Below are positions 27,258 to 34,502 of a stretch of 64,000 nt of DNA, in pieces (within the stretch, counting starts at the first letter, position 1; each line of letters starts with the position of its first letter). Below the pieces are notes generated by a model. That model saw only the letters and a list, made by a program, of their open reading frames with translations. It was not told the DNA's origin and did not search any database. Origin of the DNA: Clostridia bacterium (lineage in GTDB: Bacteria > Bacillota > Clostridia > Lachnospirales > Lachnospiraceae); contig BNZC01000006.1 of the NCBI GenBank assembly GCA_026000755.1, positions 1 to 64,000 of the forward strand, read 5' to 3'. A program made the position numbers and the translations under genes.

Positions 27258-27397
27258 GAAAACGCAATGTGAAGTCTGTAATATGATGACTGCCCTTAGA
27301 GAAAAGGAGGGCGTTGCTTATGTCTAAAAACACACACTACGAAGTCTATACTATGCCGATTGCTCTTAGACAAAAGGAGGGTGCAGACCATGCCTAA
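27250..27397 (+). repeat. Exact 70-bp-period tandem duplication carrying starts and ribosome sites; two 25-aa ORFs
   Basis: ATG codons at 27250, 27320 and 27390 are spaced exactly 70 bases and each is preceded by a repeated AGGAGG-type site. The first two open 25-codon frames (27250-27327, MIKKTQCEVCNMM...; 27320-27397, MSKNTHYEVYTMP...) whose stops overlap the next ATG (ATGTCTAA, ATGCCTAA). The third ATG is the real activator gene. Because 70 is not a multiple of three, each start is in a new frame. The first ATG overlaps the stop of the methyltransferase gene. Confidence 0.85.
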
Positions 27398-28985
27398 AGT
27401 GCAGTTTTCAAATAGTGCAACAAGTGTATTTGTACCTGATGGGTCTACTGTACTAGAGGCGGCTCGCATTGCAAACATTACATTAGAAGCACCCTGTAAT
27501 GGTATGGGAACTTGTGGGAAATGCCGCATAAAGCTAGAATCGGAGCAAGCAGATTATGTATTGGCGTGTCGGACGACCGTAGAAGAAGATGTTACCGTGT
27601 TCCTTGAAAATAAAGAACAGGAAAACCGCAGTATGAAAATACTGGGGGAGGGACAGAGTTTTTCTTACACCTTAAAACCCTGTATTGTCAAAAATTATGA
27701 TGCCGGTAAAACAAAAGTGATTCACAGAACAGGAATTGTAGGAACAGAAGAGGGCGATACCACTAAATCCATCTACGGTATATCCGTAGACATTGGCACA
27801 ACCACCCTTGTAACAACACTCATAGACTTGCGTACAGGGGAATCTCTGGCAACAGAACACGCCTTAAATCCCCAAAGTGAATACGCCCAAGATGTGCTAA
27901 GCCGTATCCATTTTGCATCAAAAGACAATGGGATTGAAATACTCCAAACTTCCTTAAACAAGGCACTAAATGGCATGATAGAAAAAATGTCAAAAACTGC
28001 ACATATAGACAGCAATCATATCTATAAACTGGTCTATAGCGGCAATACCGCCATGCTTCATATGGCTTGCGGCATTGATCCAAAATCCCTTGGGCAGTAT
28101 CCCTATGTTTCACAGCTTGTCGGGAATACCCATGTGTCAGCCAATCAGCTTACGGTTTCACCCTTTGCGAAGATTTATTTGCCGCCGATTATATCCGCCT
28201 TTGTGGGGGCGGACATTACCTCCGGCATTCTGGCATCACAGTTATTTGCCCGAGGGGATACAACGATTTTTATTGACGTGGGTACTAATGGGGAAATGGT
28301 ACTTGCCCGTAAAGGTACCTTGGCGGCAACTTCTACTGCCGCAGGTCCCGCCTTTGAGGGCATGAATATCACTTGCGGTATGCGGGCGGCAGAAGGTGCC
28401 TTAGAGCGGTTTTCCATTGATGAAGATAATCAGATTTCCTACAGCGTGATTGGCGGAGGAAAAGCAAGGGGAATCTGCGGGAGCGGACTGCTTGATTTGA
28501 CAGGCGAATTAGTGCGAAGCGGAGTAATCGGAAAAAATGGAAAATTCATTTTACCTGAAAAATCCCCGGTGAAAGGTCTTGGAAAACTTGACGGAAAGAC
28601 CGCATTTTTCATTACAGACGAGGTCTATCTCACACAAAAAGATGTGCGTCAGATTCAACTTGCTAAGGGTGCAATCAGAAGTGGGATAGAAGCCTTGCTT
28701 ATACAGCTTGACATGACGGCACAGGAGGTGGATCGGGTGGAGATTGCAGGCTCCTTTGGCTATCATTTAAGTGAAAGTAGTTTGCTTGATCTAGGTTTGT
28801 TGCCCCCCGATTTTAAGGGAAAGGTAAGCTTTGTGGGTAACACCTCATCTTCAGGCGGAGCGGCATTTTTGCTCAATACGGATTTCCGGGATGAAATGGC
28901 TGCACTTGTGCAAACGATTGAAAAGATTGAACTGTCCAATAGCGAGGGTTTTGAGAAATTATTTGTAAAGGCTTTGGGGTTCTGA
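27390..28985 (+). CDS. Corrinoid activation protein: 2Fe-2S plus ASKHA domain (RACo-like)
   Basis: The 531-residue protein starts at ATG 27390, after AAAAGGAGGGTGCAGACC. Residues about 1-80 form a 2Fe-2S ferredoxin domain (APCNGMGTCGKCRI and a later LACRT). A linker follows, then an ASKHA-type ATPase domain (ISVDIGTTTLVTTLIDL, FIDVGTNGEMVL, EIAGSFGYHLS). This is the layout of RACo/RamA-like reductive activators, which use ATP and a low-potential electron to return inactive Co(II) corrinoid to Co(I). It supports a real corrinoid methyl-transfer system around it. Its 3' end is duplicated just downstream. Confidence 0.92.
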   Translation: MPKVQFSNSATSVFVPDGSTVLEAARIANITLEAPCNGMGTCGKCRIKLESEQADYVLACRTTVEEDVTVFLENKEQENRSMKILGEGQSFSYTLKPCIVKNYDAGKTKVIHRTGIVGTEEGDTTKSIYGISVDIGTTTLVTTLIDLRTGESLATEHALNPQSEYAQDVLSRIHFASKDNGIEILQTSLNKALNGMIEKMSKTAHIDSNHIYKLVYSGNTAMLHMACGIDPKSLGQYPYVSQLVGNTHVSANQLTVSPFAKIYLPPIISAFVGADITSGILASQLFARGDTTIFIDVGTNGEMVLARKGTLAATSTAAGPAFEGMNITCGMRAAEGALERFSIDEDNQISYSVIGGGKARGICGSGLLDLTGELVRSGVIGKNGKFILPEKSPVKGLGKLDGKTAFFITDEVYLTQKDVRQIQLAKGAIRSGIEALLIQLDMTAQEVDRVEIAGSFGYHLSESSLLDLGLLPPDFKGKVSFVGNTSSSGGAAFLLNTDFRDEMAALVQTIEKIELSNSEGFEKLFVKALGF

Positions 28986-29103
28986 TAGGATTGGAAAAAA
29001 GGTATGCAACAAATTGAAAAGATGGAACGTTCCAATCGTGAGTACTTCGAGAAATTGTTTGTAAAGGCCTTGGGGTTCTGATGTGATTGGAAATGAAGGT
29101 ATG
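28910..29103 (+). repeat. Tandem duplication of the activator 3' end, period 96
   Basis: The last 75 bases of the activator gene plus the gap to the next start (AAATTRTTTGTAAAGGCYTT, GGGTTCTGA, ATTGGAAA, GGTATG) recur 96 bases later. The copy forms a 25-codon ORF at 29004-29081 (MQQIEKMERSN... ending FVKALGF) matching the activator's own C-terminus. The upstream copy of the GGTATG start motif opens this ORF, and the downstream copy is the start of the second corrinoid protein. Confidence 0.85.
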
Positions 29104-29766
29104 AGCCGAAAAGAGAATCAAAAAAACTTATTATTTACCGCTCTTGCACAGGCGATAATTGATATGGAAGAGGAGTCTGCCACAGCAATTGCCAAAGAGA
29201 TTGTTCGAGCTGATTTCAGTTCTTTATCCGCCATCGAAATTGGCGTAAGCGGCGGTATGGAGCAGGTGGGGTTACTCTACGAAAGCGGCGAATACTTCAT
29301 TCCGGATTTGCTTGTTTGTGCGGAGATAGCGGAAACGGCTGTATCCATTTTATTAGAAAATGCTCCAAAAGAACCGTTAAAAAAAGCTTGCGTGGTCATT
29401 GGAACGGTGGCAGGAGATACCCACGATATTGGGAAGAATATTGTTGCCTTGTTCTTGGAGGCGGCAGGATATCAAGTGATTGATTTGGGAAAAGATGTGT
29501 CGGCGCAGCGGTTTGTAGAGGAAGCGGTGACACATCACGCAGATGTTATCGCAGTTTCCACGCTGATGACCACCACCATGGGAAATATCAAAGATGTTAT
29601 TGATTTATTGGTTCAGGAAAACAAACGGCATTTGTTTACGGTGATTGTTGGGGGGAAACCCTTATCAGAAGAATTTGCAAAGGAAATTGGAGCAGACGGC
29701 TATGCCGAATGTGCCATAGGGGCGGTACGATTAGTAAATAAGCTATTACAAATAAAAAGTGCTTGA
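29101..29766 (+). CDS. Corrinoid methyl-carrier protein 2
   Basis: A GTG at 29083 is also possible, but ATG 29101 aligns with the duplicated boundary. The 221-residue product repeats the domain plan of the protein at 25556. The helical cap has MEEESATAIAKEIVRADFSS. The B12 signature GDTHDIGKNIVALFLEAAGY includes the cobalt-ligating His, followed by VIDLGKDVSAQRFV. Divergence from the first copy is substantial, so the two probably serve different partners rather than being a recent duplication. Confidence 0.92.
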   Translation: MSRKENQKNLLFTALAQAIIDMEEESATAIAKEIVRADFSSLSAIEIGVSGGMEQVGLLYESGEYFIPDLLVCAEIAETAVSILLENAPKEPLKKACVVIGTVAGDTHDIGKNIVALFLEAAGYQVIDLGKDVSAQRFVEEAVTHHADVIAVSTLMTTTMGNIKDVIDLLVQENKRHLFTVIVGGKPLSEEFAKEIGADGYAECAIGAVRLVNKLLQIKSA

Positions 29767-29790
29767 CATAAAAAAGGAGAGAGTATTATT

Positions 29791-30666
29791 ATGAGTAAAA
29801 AATTAAAACAAATTGCAATCTACGGAAAAGGCGGAATTGGGAAATCCACCACCACATCAAATCTAAGTGCTGCCCTGTCGGATATGGGATTTAAGGTCAT
29901 GCAGTTTGGTTGTGATCCTAAGGCGGATTCCACAAATACCTTACGTGACGGCACCTATATTCCAACCGTATTGGATCTTTTGCGGGAAAAGGGCAGCGTG
30001 GATGCTCACGAAGCTATCTTTCAGGGCTATAACGGCATTTACTGCGTAGAGGCGGGTGGACCTGCTCCCGGCGTTGGCTGTGCGGGGCGAGGAATTACAA
30101 CGGCAGTTCAGCTCTTAAAGCAACAAAAAATCTTTGATGAACTGGATTTAGATTATGTGATTTATGATGTCTTAGGTGATGTGGTATGCGGCGGTTTTGC
30201 AGTACCCATTCGGGAGGGCATCGCACAGCACGTATTTACGGTATCGTCCTCTGATTTTATGGCAATTTATGCGGCAAATAATTTGTTTAAGGGGATTCAA
30301 AAATACTCCAATTCCGGTGGTGCATTATTGGGGGGGGTGATTGCAAATTCCATTACACAACCCATACAAAAACGTATCATTGACGATTTTGTGACACGCA
30401 CCCAGACACAGGTGGTGGAATATGTTCCTCGCTCCTTAACCGTTACCAAGAGTGAATTGTCGGGAAAAACCACCATAGAAGCCGCGCCCGATTCTGATCA
30501 GGCGGCAGTTTACCGAAACCTGGCGAAACGCATTGCCGAACATGAGGTGTCTGTCACCCCTGCACCTCTTGATTCCCAGCAGCTAAAGGACTGGGCAGCC
30601 AAATGGTCGGATCAAATCATGGAAGTAGAAAGCGGCATTGTAAAGGGCGAAGGGGATGATATTTAA
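29791..30666 (+). CDS. Nitrogenase Fe-protein-like ATPase (NifH superfamily)
   Basis: ATG 29791 follows AAAAAGGAGAGAGTATTATT. The 291-residue protein has P-loop [10 protein letters not shown] (residues 11-20), switch-type DPKADST, Cys97 in [11 protein letters not shown] and Cys133 in [11 protein letters not shown]. These are the two Cys that bridge the 4Fe-4S cluster in NifH dimers. Arg100, the ADP-ribosylation site in NifH, is present. It should deliver electrons with ATP hydrolysis to the component 1 pair at 22686-25546. It lies downstream of the corrinoid genes rather than next to its partner, an unusual order. It clearly differs from canonical NifH in the C-terminal half. Confidence 0.93.
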   Translation: MSKKLKQIAIYGKGGIGKSTTTSNLSAALSDMGFKVMQFGCDPKADSTNTLRDGTYIPTVLDLLREKGSVDAHEAIFQGYNGIYCVEAGGPAPGVGCAGRGITTAVQLLKQQKIFDELDLDYVIYDVLGDVVCGGFAVPIREGIAQHVFTVSSSDFMAIYAANNLFKGIQKYSNSGGALLGGVIANSITQPIQKRIIDDFVTRTQTQVVEYVPRSLTVTKSELSGKTTIEAAPDSDQAAVYRNLAKRIAEHEVSVTPAPLDSQQLKDWAAKWSDQIMEVESGIVKGEGDDI

Positions 30667-30671
30667 GATTG

Positions 30672-30805
30672 TGTTTTAGAAAATATCAAATCGAAGCTGA
30701 CAAATGGCGGCATGAAGTAGAAGTTTAGATAATGTATAAACCTGCATTTTAGAGAATATCAAACCGAAGCTGACAAATGACGATATGAAGTAGAGTTTTA
30801 GAGGA
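30672..30805. repeat. Tandem repeat in nifH-like to nifX-like gap, period 73
   Basis: TTTTAGARAATATCAAAYCG, then AAGCTGACAAATG and ATGAAGTAGA occur at 30674 and again at 30747. The copies are well conserved and end just before the ribosome site of the NifX-like gene. Confidence 0.85.
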
Positions 30806-30814
30806 GAATTTACC

Positions 30815-31171
30815 ATGGCAAGAGTAGCAGTATCCACCACTGACGGAAAAACAATTCATCAGCATTTCGGACACACAAGGGAATTTCATATTGTGGATAT
30901 TGAAAATGGCGACTATCAATTCATAGAATCAAGGCAGGTTACGCCGGCGTGTAATCAATTCGGGCACAATGAAAGTGCCTTTGACAATATCCTTGCCATA
31001 TTGTCTGACTGCGAAGCTGTCATTGTAGGGAAAATAGGGGAAGGTGCCTCTACCTACCTGATTGAAAAAGGTATGCGGGTGTTTGAGGTGCGTGGCATTG
31101 CAGAGGAAATATTAGAAGAATTTGCACAAAATCAGGCACATTATTTTCCGGAAAGGGAGGTCTTGGCATGA
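30815..31171 (+). CDS. NifX/NafY-family cofactor-binding protein
   Basis: ATG 30815 follows GAGGAGAATTTACC. The 118-residue domain opens RVAVSTTDGKTIHQHFGHTR and includes VGKIGEGASTYLIEKGMRV, the pattern of the dinitrogenase iron-molybdenum cofactor (NifX/NafY/NifB C-terminal) family. Such proteins hold or escort iron-sulfur-carbide precursors. In many anaerobes this domain is fused behind NifB; here it is a separate gene immediately upstream of the NifB gene. Placement supports a role in building the metallocluster of the nitrogenase-like enzyme. Confidence 0.88.
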   Translation: MARVAVSTTDGKTIHQHFGHTREFHIVDIENGDYQFIESRQVTPACNQFGHNESAFDNILAILSDCEAVIVGKIGEGASTYLIEKGMRVFEVRGIAEEILEEFAQNQAHYFPEREVLA

Positions 31172-31236
31172 GCCGTTTTATACGAGAAACCAAAGTAAGT
31201 CCTCTCTTTTTTTCGGAAAGGGAGGTTTTGATATGA
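31168..31236 (+). CDS. 22-codon leader ORF from a duplicated nifB start, period 65
   Basis: ATG 31168 overlaps the NifX-like stop (ATGA) and its own stop overlaps the NifB start (ATGA at 31233). Its sequence (GGAAAGGGAGGT, start, MSRFIRETK) repeats that of the NifB start (GGAAAGGGAGGT, start, MSHSIREIK) 65 bases later. It is therefore a duplicated gene start that probably works only as a translational relay. Confidence 0.5.
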   Translation: MSRFIRETKVSPLFFSEREVLI

Positions 31237-32108
31237 GTCATTCGATACGAGAAATCAAGGCAAGTCATCCCTGTTTTTCTCTGGGAAAACCAAACAACAA
31301 GGGGCGTATCCACCTTCCCGTTAGTCCGGGGTGTAACATTGCCTGTAAGTTTTGTGAACGATCCATCAATTCCTTAGAACAACGCCCCGGCGTAACGGCA
31401 CAAATCATTACACCCAAAGAGGCTTTAGAAGTGGTGCGAAAAGCAGTCTTTCTGTCGCCTGACATAACAGTAGTTGGCATAGCGGGTCCCGGCGATACAC
31501 TGGCGACGCCCTATGCCTTAGAAACCTTTCGCTTGGTGAAGCGTGAATTTCCAAAACTCATCAAGTGTATGAGTACCAATGGATTGCTCCTACCCGAACG
31601 AGCCGAGGAACTGATAGAAATCGGCATTGATACGCTGACGGTAACGGTAAATGATATTTATGCGGATACCTTGGTCAAACTAAATGACAGAATCACGTAT
31701 CATTCTAAAGTGATAAAAGGCAAAGAAGCGGCAAACATCCTGATAGCGAATCAATTAGAAGGCATAAGGCGTGTTACAAAGGCAGGCATGATTGTAAAGG
31801 TCAATACGGTGTTAGTGCCGAAAATTAACGGCGATCATATCGGTGAAATTGCGAAAGCGGTGAAGGAGGCGGGAGCGAGTCTATACAATATCATTCCACT
31901 GATTCCTCAACATGAACTGGCGGATCACGCTCCGCCGGAATGTGGAGAAATTGACAGCGCACGTAGTGAAGCAGAGAAGTACATACAAGTGTTTCGTCAT
32001 TGCCAACATTGCCGAGCCGATGCCATTGGCGTACCGGGTGGCGAGGATTTGGGGGAGCAGATTTATAAAAAGAGAGTGGCGAGTGAAAACACGTTTTCTC
32101 ATGGGTGA
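31233..32108 (+). CDS. nifB: NifB-like radical SAM cofactor maturase
   Basis: ATG 31233 follows GGAAAGGGAGGTTTTGAT; the longer frame start lies in the duplicated leader. The 291-residue product has the NifB core: SHPCFS, then RIHLPVSPGCNIACKFCERS with the radical SAM CxxxCxxC, RPGVTA, GIAGPGDTLA, KCMSTNGLLL and the C-terminal pair in RHCQHCRADAIG. The Cys/His residues that bind SAM and the K-clusters therefore appear present. NifB makes the carbide-centred 8Fe core (NifB-co). No NifE or NifN scaffold is encoded in this window. This implies that the nitrogenase-like pair may use a NifB-co/L-cluster type centre. Confidence 0.92.
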   Translation: MSHSIREIKASHPCFSLGKPNNKGRIHLPVSPGCNIACKFCERSINSLEQRPGVTAQIITPKEALEVVRKAVFLSPDITVVGIAGPGDTLATPYALETFRLVKREFPKLIKCMSTNGLLLPERAEELIEIGIDTLTVTVNDIYADTLVKLNDRITYHSKVIKGKEAANILIANQLEGIRRVTKAGMIVKVNTVLVPKINGDHIGEIAKAVKEAGASLYNIIPLIPQHELADHAPPECGEIDSARSEAEKYIQVFRHCQHCRADAIGVPGGEDLGEQIYKKRVASENTFSHG

Positions 32109-32213
32109 AGGGTCGCAAGTATCGAAAAATTTGTTCTATTTGCGAAGCAGACCTATTTCATGCAATTTACATAAAATAATTTAATTGAAAAAATTGTAGT
32201 AATTTGAGTGGAT

Positions 32214-32370
32214 TCGTGATATAATGGCTCTGCGAACCATTATCAACACTCGTCGTTCGCCGAACGTGCAAGCACGCTCTTCTCACGCGGGGTCTGACCC
32301 AGCGAAGCGAGGTCACACTCGTGGTATAATGGTTCTACGAATCATTATCAATGTTCGTCGCTCGCCATGG
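32214..32370. repeat. Duplicated promoter-like segment, period 105
   Basis: GTGATATAATGG, TATCAACACTCGTCGTTCGCC at 32216-32265 recurs as GTGGTATAATGG, then TATCAATGTTCGTCGCTCGCC from 32321. Each copy includes a TATAAT box. Between them lie a GC-rich hairpin-like stretch and GACCCAGCGAAGCGAGGTC. Bases 32109-32407 hold no gene; the second copy may provide the promoter for the antitoxin at 32408. Confidence 0.7.
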
Positions 32371-32407
32371 TAATGTAAGCAATGTTTCGGAAAGGTCGTG
32401 ATTTTAG

Positions 32408-32581
32408 ATGTTAGCAGTAAAACAGCCGGTATTTGATGAAAAAATGAAAGAAGAAACAAATCGCTTAGAACTATACCGTTTAATAGGTGAAGGTTACAAG
32501 GCAATGGAAGAAGGCAAAATCAGTCCGCTTGATGAAGTGCGTGAACGTTTGGAAAAACGGAGAGAAACACATCATGGCTAA
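32408..32581 (+). CDS. Small antitoxin of a RelE/ParE-type pair
   Basis: ATG 32408 gives 57 residues (MLAVKQPVFDEK, LYRLIGEGYKAMEEGKISPL, ending ETHHG). The helical, charged sequence and size resemble small antitoxins of the type II systems that precede RelE/ParE toxins in Firmicutes. The stop overlaps the toxin start (ATGGCTAA), as usual in such pairs. The gene looks intact although the toxin is not. The ribosome site (GGAAAGGTCGTG) is weak and distant. Confidence 0.6.
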   Translation: MLAVKQPVFDEKMKEETNRLELYRLIGEGYKAMEEGKISPLDEVRERLEKRRETHHG

Positions 32582-32696
32582 AGTTTTCTTTACTCAGCCG
32601 GCCGAATATGATCTAGTAGAAATTGAATATTATATAGCTACGCAACTTTGTGATAGATCACCAAAAATAATTTTGTATCTGTTTCAAGTTTTATAG
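32574..32696 (+). pseudogene. RelE/ParE-family toxin, truncated
   Basis: The first 28 codons (MAKVFFTQPAEYDLVEIEYY IATQLC) are a recognisable RelE/ParE N-terminus. Sequence similarity then stops, and 12 unrelated codons lead to TAG at 32696. Normal toxins are about 90-105 residues, so two thirds and all catalytic residues are missing. The break coincides with GTGATAGATCAC, a small palindrome, and with the start of a non-coding segment that holds a 15-base stem at 32704-32750. An insertion or deletion there is likely. Confidence 0.7.
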
Positions 32697-32703
32697 TGTT
32701 AAT

Positions 32704-32750
32704 CACAAACTTCCCACCCGCAATCAGAACATAGAGGTGGGAAGTTTGTG
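32704..32750. repeat. Perfect 15-bp stem with 17-base loop
   Basis: CACAAACTTCCCACC (32704-32718) and its exact complement (32736-32750). Hairpins of this style occur at the ends of IS200/IS605-type elements and their non-autonomous derivatives. No TnpA or TnpB gene is present. It lies inside the segment that replaced the end of the toxin gene. Confidence 0.6.
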
Positions 32751-32845
32751 TGTTAATTCGCTTGTGCCTAGGATACAAAGCTAAATTTTTTAGAAACTCC
32801 TTAGCTAGTAAAGATTGCATAGTGGTTAAGTTTTAAGGAGGAAGT

Positions 32846-33292
32846 ATGAGAAGATCCTTATTTAGATTTGTTGATAGATTTGAATTATGTATTACATATT
32901 TATTTTGTTTTTCTTTGAATTTAATATTTGATTATGTAAAGAGTTTAAGTGTGGATTCATATATTTTAAAGGCGTTTTTGGAAAATTTTATGAATTACCA
33001 AACCCTAATTAATTTTTTATTTACATTTATTGTGGTGGTTTTTCATTATCAAATGTTACATAGAAAAAAAACAGAAATATATTGTAGAATACTTGTAGGA
33101 GATACTATATTAAATATTACTATTCGGTATACTCTGGAATGCCTGATGATATTAGGATTCGTTTATCTTCTATCAATAGCGATAAATATCTACTTAAATT
33201 TCAACTTAATCAGCAATCTTTACTTAGTTTGTATTTTTGTCATATATATATTAATTAGTGCAGTACGGGTGGGGAAATATGAAACTTTTTGA
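32846..33292 (+). CDS. AT-rich small integral membrane protein, exporter operon
   Basis: ATG 32846 follows AAGGAGGAAGT, a strong site. The 148-residue protein has four to five hydrophobic helices and no recognised motif. Its end overlaps the start of the FtsX-like permease. Base composition here is clearly lower in GC than in the flanking genes and rich in ATA/TTA/AAT codons, pointing to transfer. In bacteriocin or peptide-export operons a small membrane protein often stands in this place, possibly for immunity. That is inference. Confidence 0.55.
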   Translation: MRRSLFRFVDRFELCITYLFCFSLNLIFDYVKSLSVDSYILKAFLENFMNYQTLINFLFTFIVVVFHYQMLHRKKTEIYCRILVGDTILNITIRYTLECLMILGFVYLLSIAINIYLNFNLISNLYLVCIFVIYILISAVRVGKYETF

Positions 33293-34502
33293 GTTTTTTA
33301 TTACAAAAATATTTTTAAGAAAAGTGATATTTAGTATAGCTATGATTCTGTTATTTTTTATGGCGAATTATACAATTTTTACTGCTACTCGCTTAATTTT
33401 GTCAACTTTTCAAGGGTATCAAGAAGTAAAAAGTATGAATCAAGAAGGCACTTACATTGCTAACTTGAACCCAGATAGTAATATTGACATGGATGCAATT
33501 GCAGAAAATGGAACACAAAAAGTATATGACTATTTAAATAACAATTTCAAATATGCTTTTTATACAGATGGATTTATTGCCTCCTTACCTAACAATGATG
33601 ATATGGAAATATCATTTAGTTATATGAATGAAGAATATTATAAATTAAATCAATTTGAACTTTCACAAGGGACGGATTTGAATTTTGATTACCAATTCAA
33701 TAAGGACAAAGAAATACCTGTTTTGGTAGGAAAAGGGCTAAGTAAAACATATCCTATGGGTTCGACAATAAAAATTGAGCTTCCTGTGCTTGAGCAATCA
33801 ATGACTCTAAAAGTTCAGGGTGTTTTGAAACAAAATGCATATCATTCTAATTTTCATGCTCTCAATTCAAAGAACTACTATAATTTTTCGGTTTTTTTGC
33901 CTGTGAATCAAGAATTTATTACGCATGCAAATATTGATCTTCAATTGAATGGACTCATGGATATTATAATTCTTCAAACTACAAAAGAAAAAGTGACGAA
34001 TTTAAGTGAGATTATGCAAGATAATCTAGGTTTGAAATTTAATTTTTTTAGTCAAAAGGAAAATTTTGATTATTTTAATGAATATTATCTGCATTCATTA
34101 AAAATCATGTCTATAATAACATTGATTTTGGTCGTAATTATAATTTGTCATTCTGTTTGGAACGCATTAGTCAGTATTCGTTTAATGTTGAAAGACTTCA
34201 CAATTAATTTATTAGTTGGATTAAGTTATTCAAAGTTAAGAAAAATATTATATAGTTATTTTGGGATATTGTTCTCTATTAATTTGATAGTTATTTTTTT
34301 TATCACTGCTTATAGTAGATACGGAAGTTGGTTAAGAAAAGACGCTGCCTTTGTCACTTATGGATTATTTGGTTTAATAGGAATGGATTGGTTTGCTTTA
34401 TTGGTAGTATTCCTTTTTGATATTATATTTGGAATGATTATTGTTGAAATCATGTTGAGGAAGATCAAAAAAATTCCAATTTCTTTGGGGGTATTACAAT
34501 GA
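33279..34502 (+). CDS. FtsX/MacB-like ABC exporter permease
   Basis: I choose ATG 33279, giving 407 residues. There is one N-terminal membrane helix (about residues 12-35) and a large extracytoplasmic domain to about residue 265. Three C-terminal helices follow, the FtsX/MacB plan. It resembles bacteriocin-associated integral membrane proteins. It overlaps the ATPase gene by 4 bases (ATGA). Together they would form a type VII-fold ABC transporter for a peptide or lipoprotein. No substrate peptide gene is visible nearby. It has the same low-GC composition as its neighbours. Confidence 0.75.
   Translation: MKLFEFFITKIFLRKVIFSIAMILLFFMANYTIFTATRLILSTFQGYQEVKSMNQEGTYIANLNPDSNIDMDAIAENGTQKVYDYLNNNFKYAFYTDGFIASLPNNDDMEISFSYMNEEYYKLNQFELSQGTDLNFDYQFNKDKEIPVLVGKGLSKTYPMGSTIKIELPVLEQSMTLKVQGVLKQNAYHSNFHALNSKNYYNFSVFLPVNQEFITHANIDLQLNGLMDIIILQTTKEKVTNLSEIMQDNLGLKFNFFSQKENFDYFNEYYLHSLKIMSIITLILVVIIICHSVWNALVSIRLMLKDFTINLLVGLSYSKLRKILYSYFGILFSINLIVIFFITAYSRYGSWLRKDAAFVTYGLFGLIGMDWFALLVVFLFDIIFGMIIVEIMLRKIKKIPISLGVLQ

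Noticed and set aside
27250-27397. Two novel conserved 25-residue peptides
   Set aside because: The 70-base exact periodicity and copied ribosome sites show they arise from tandem duplication. I list them as a regulatory curiosity rather than as proteins.
22686-32108. A conventional molybdenum nitrogenase (nif) operon for N2 fixation
   Set aside because: No nifE, nifN, nifV or other standard nif genes are present, the D-like protein lacks an evident His442 counterpart, and the genes are mixed with corrinoid methyltransferases.
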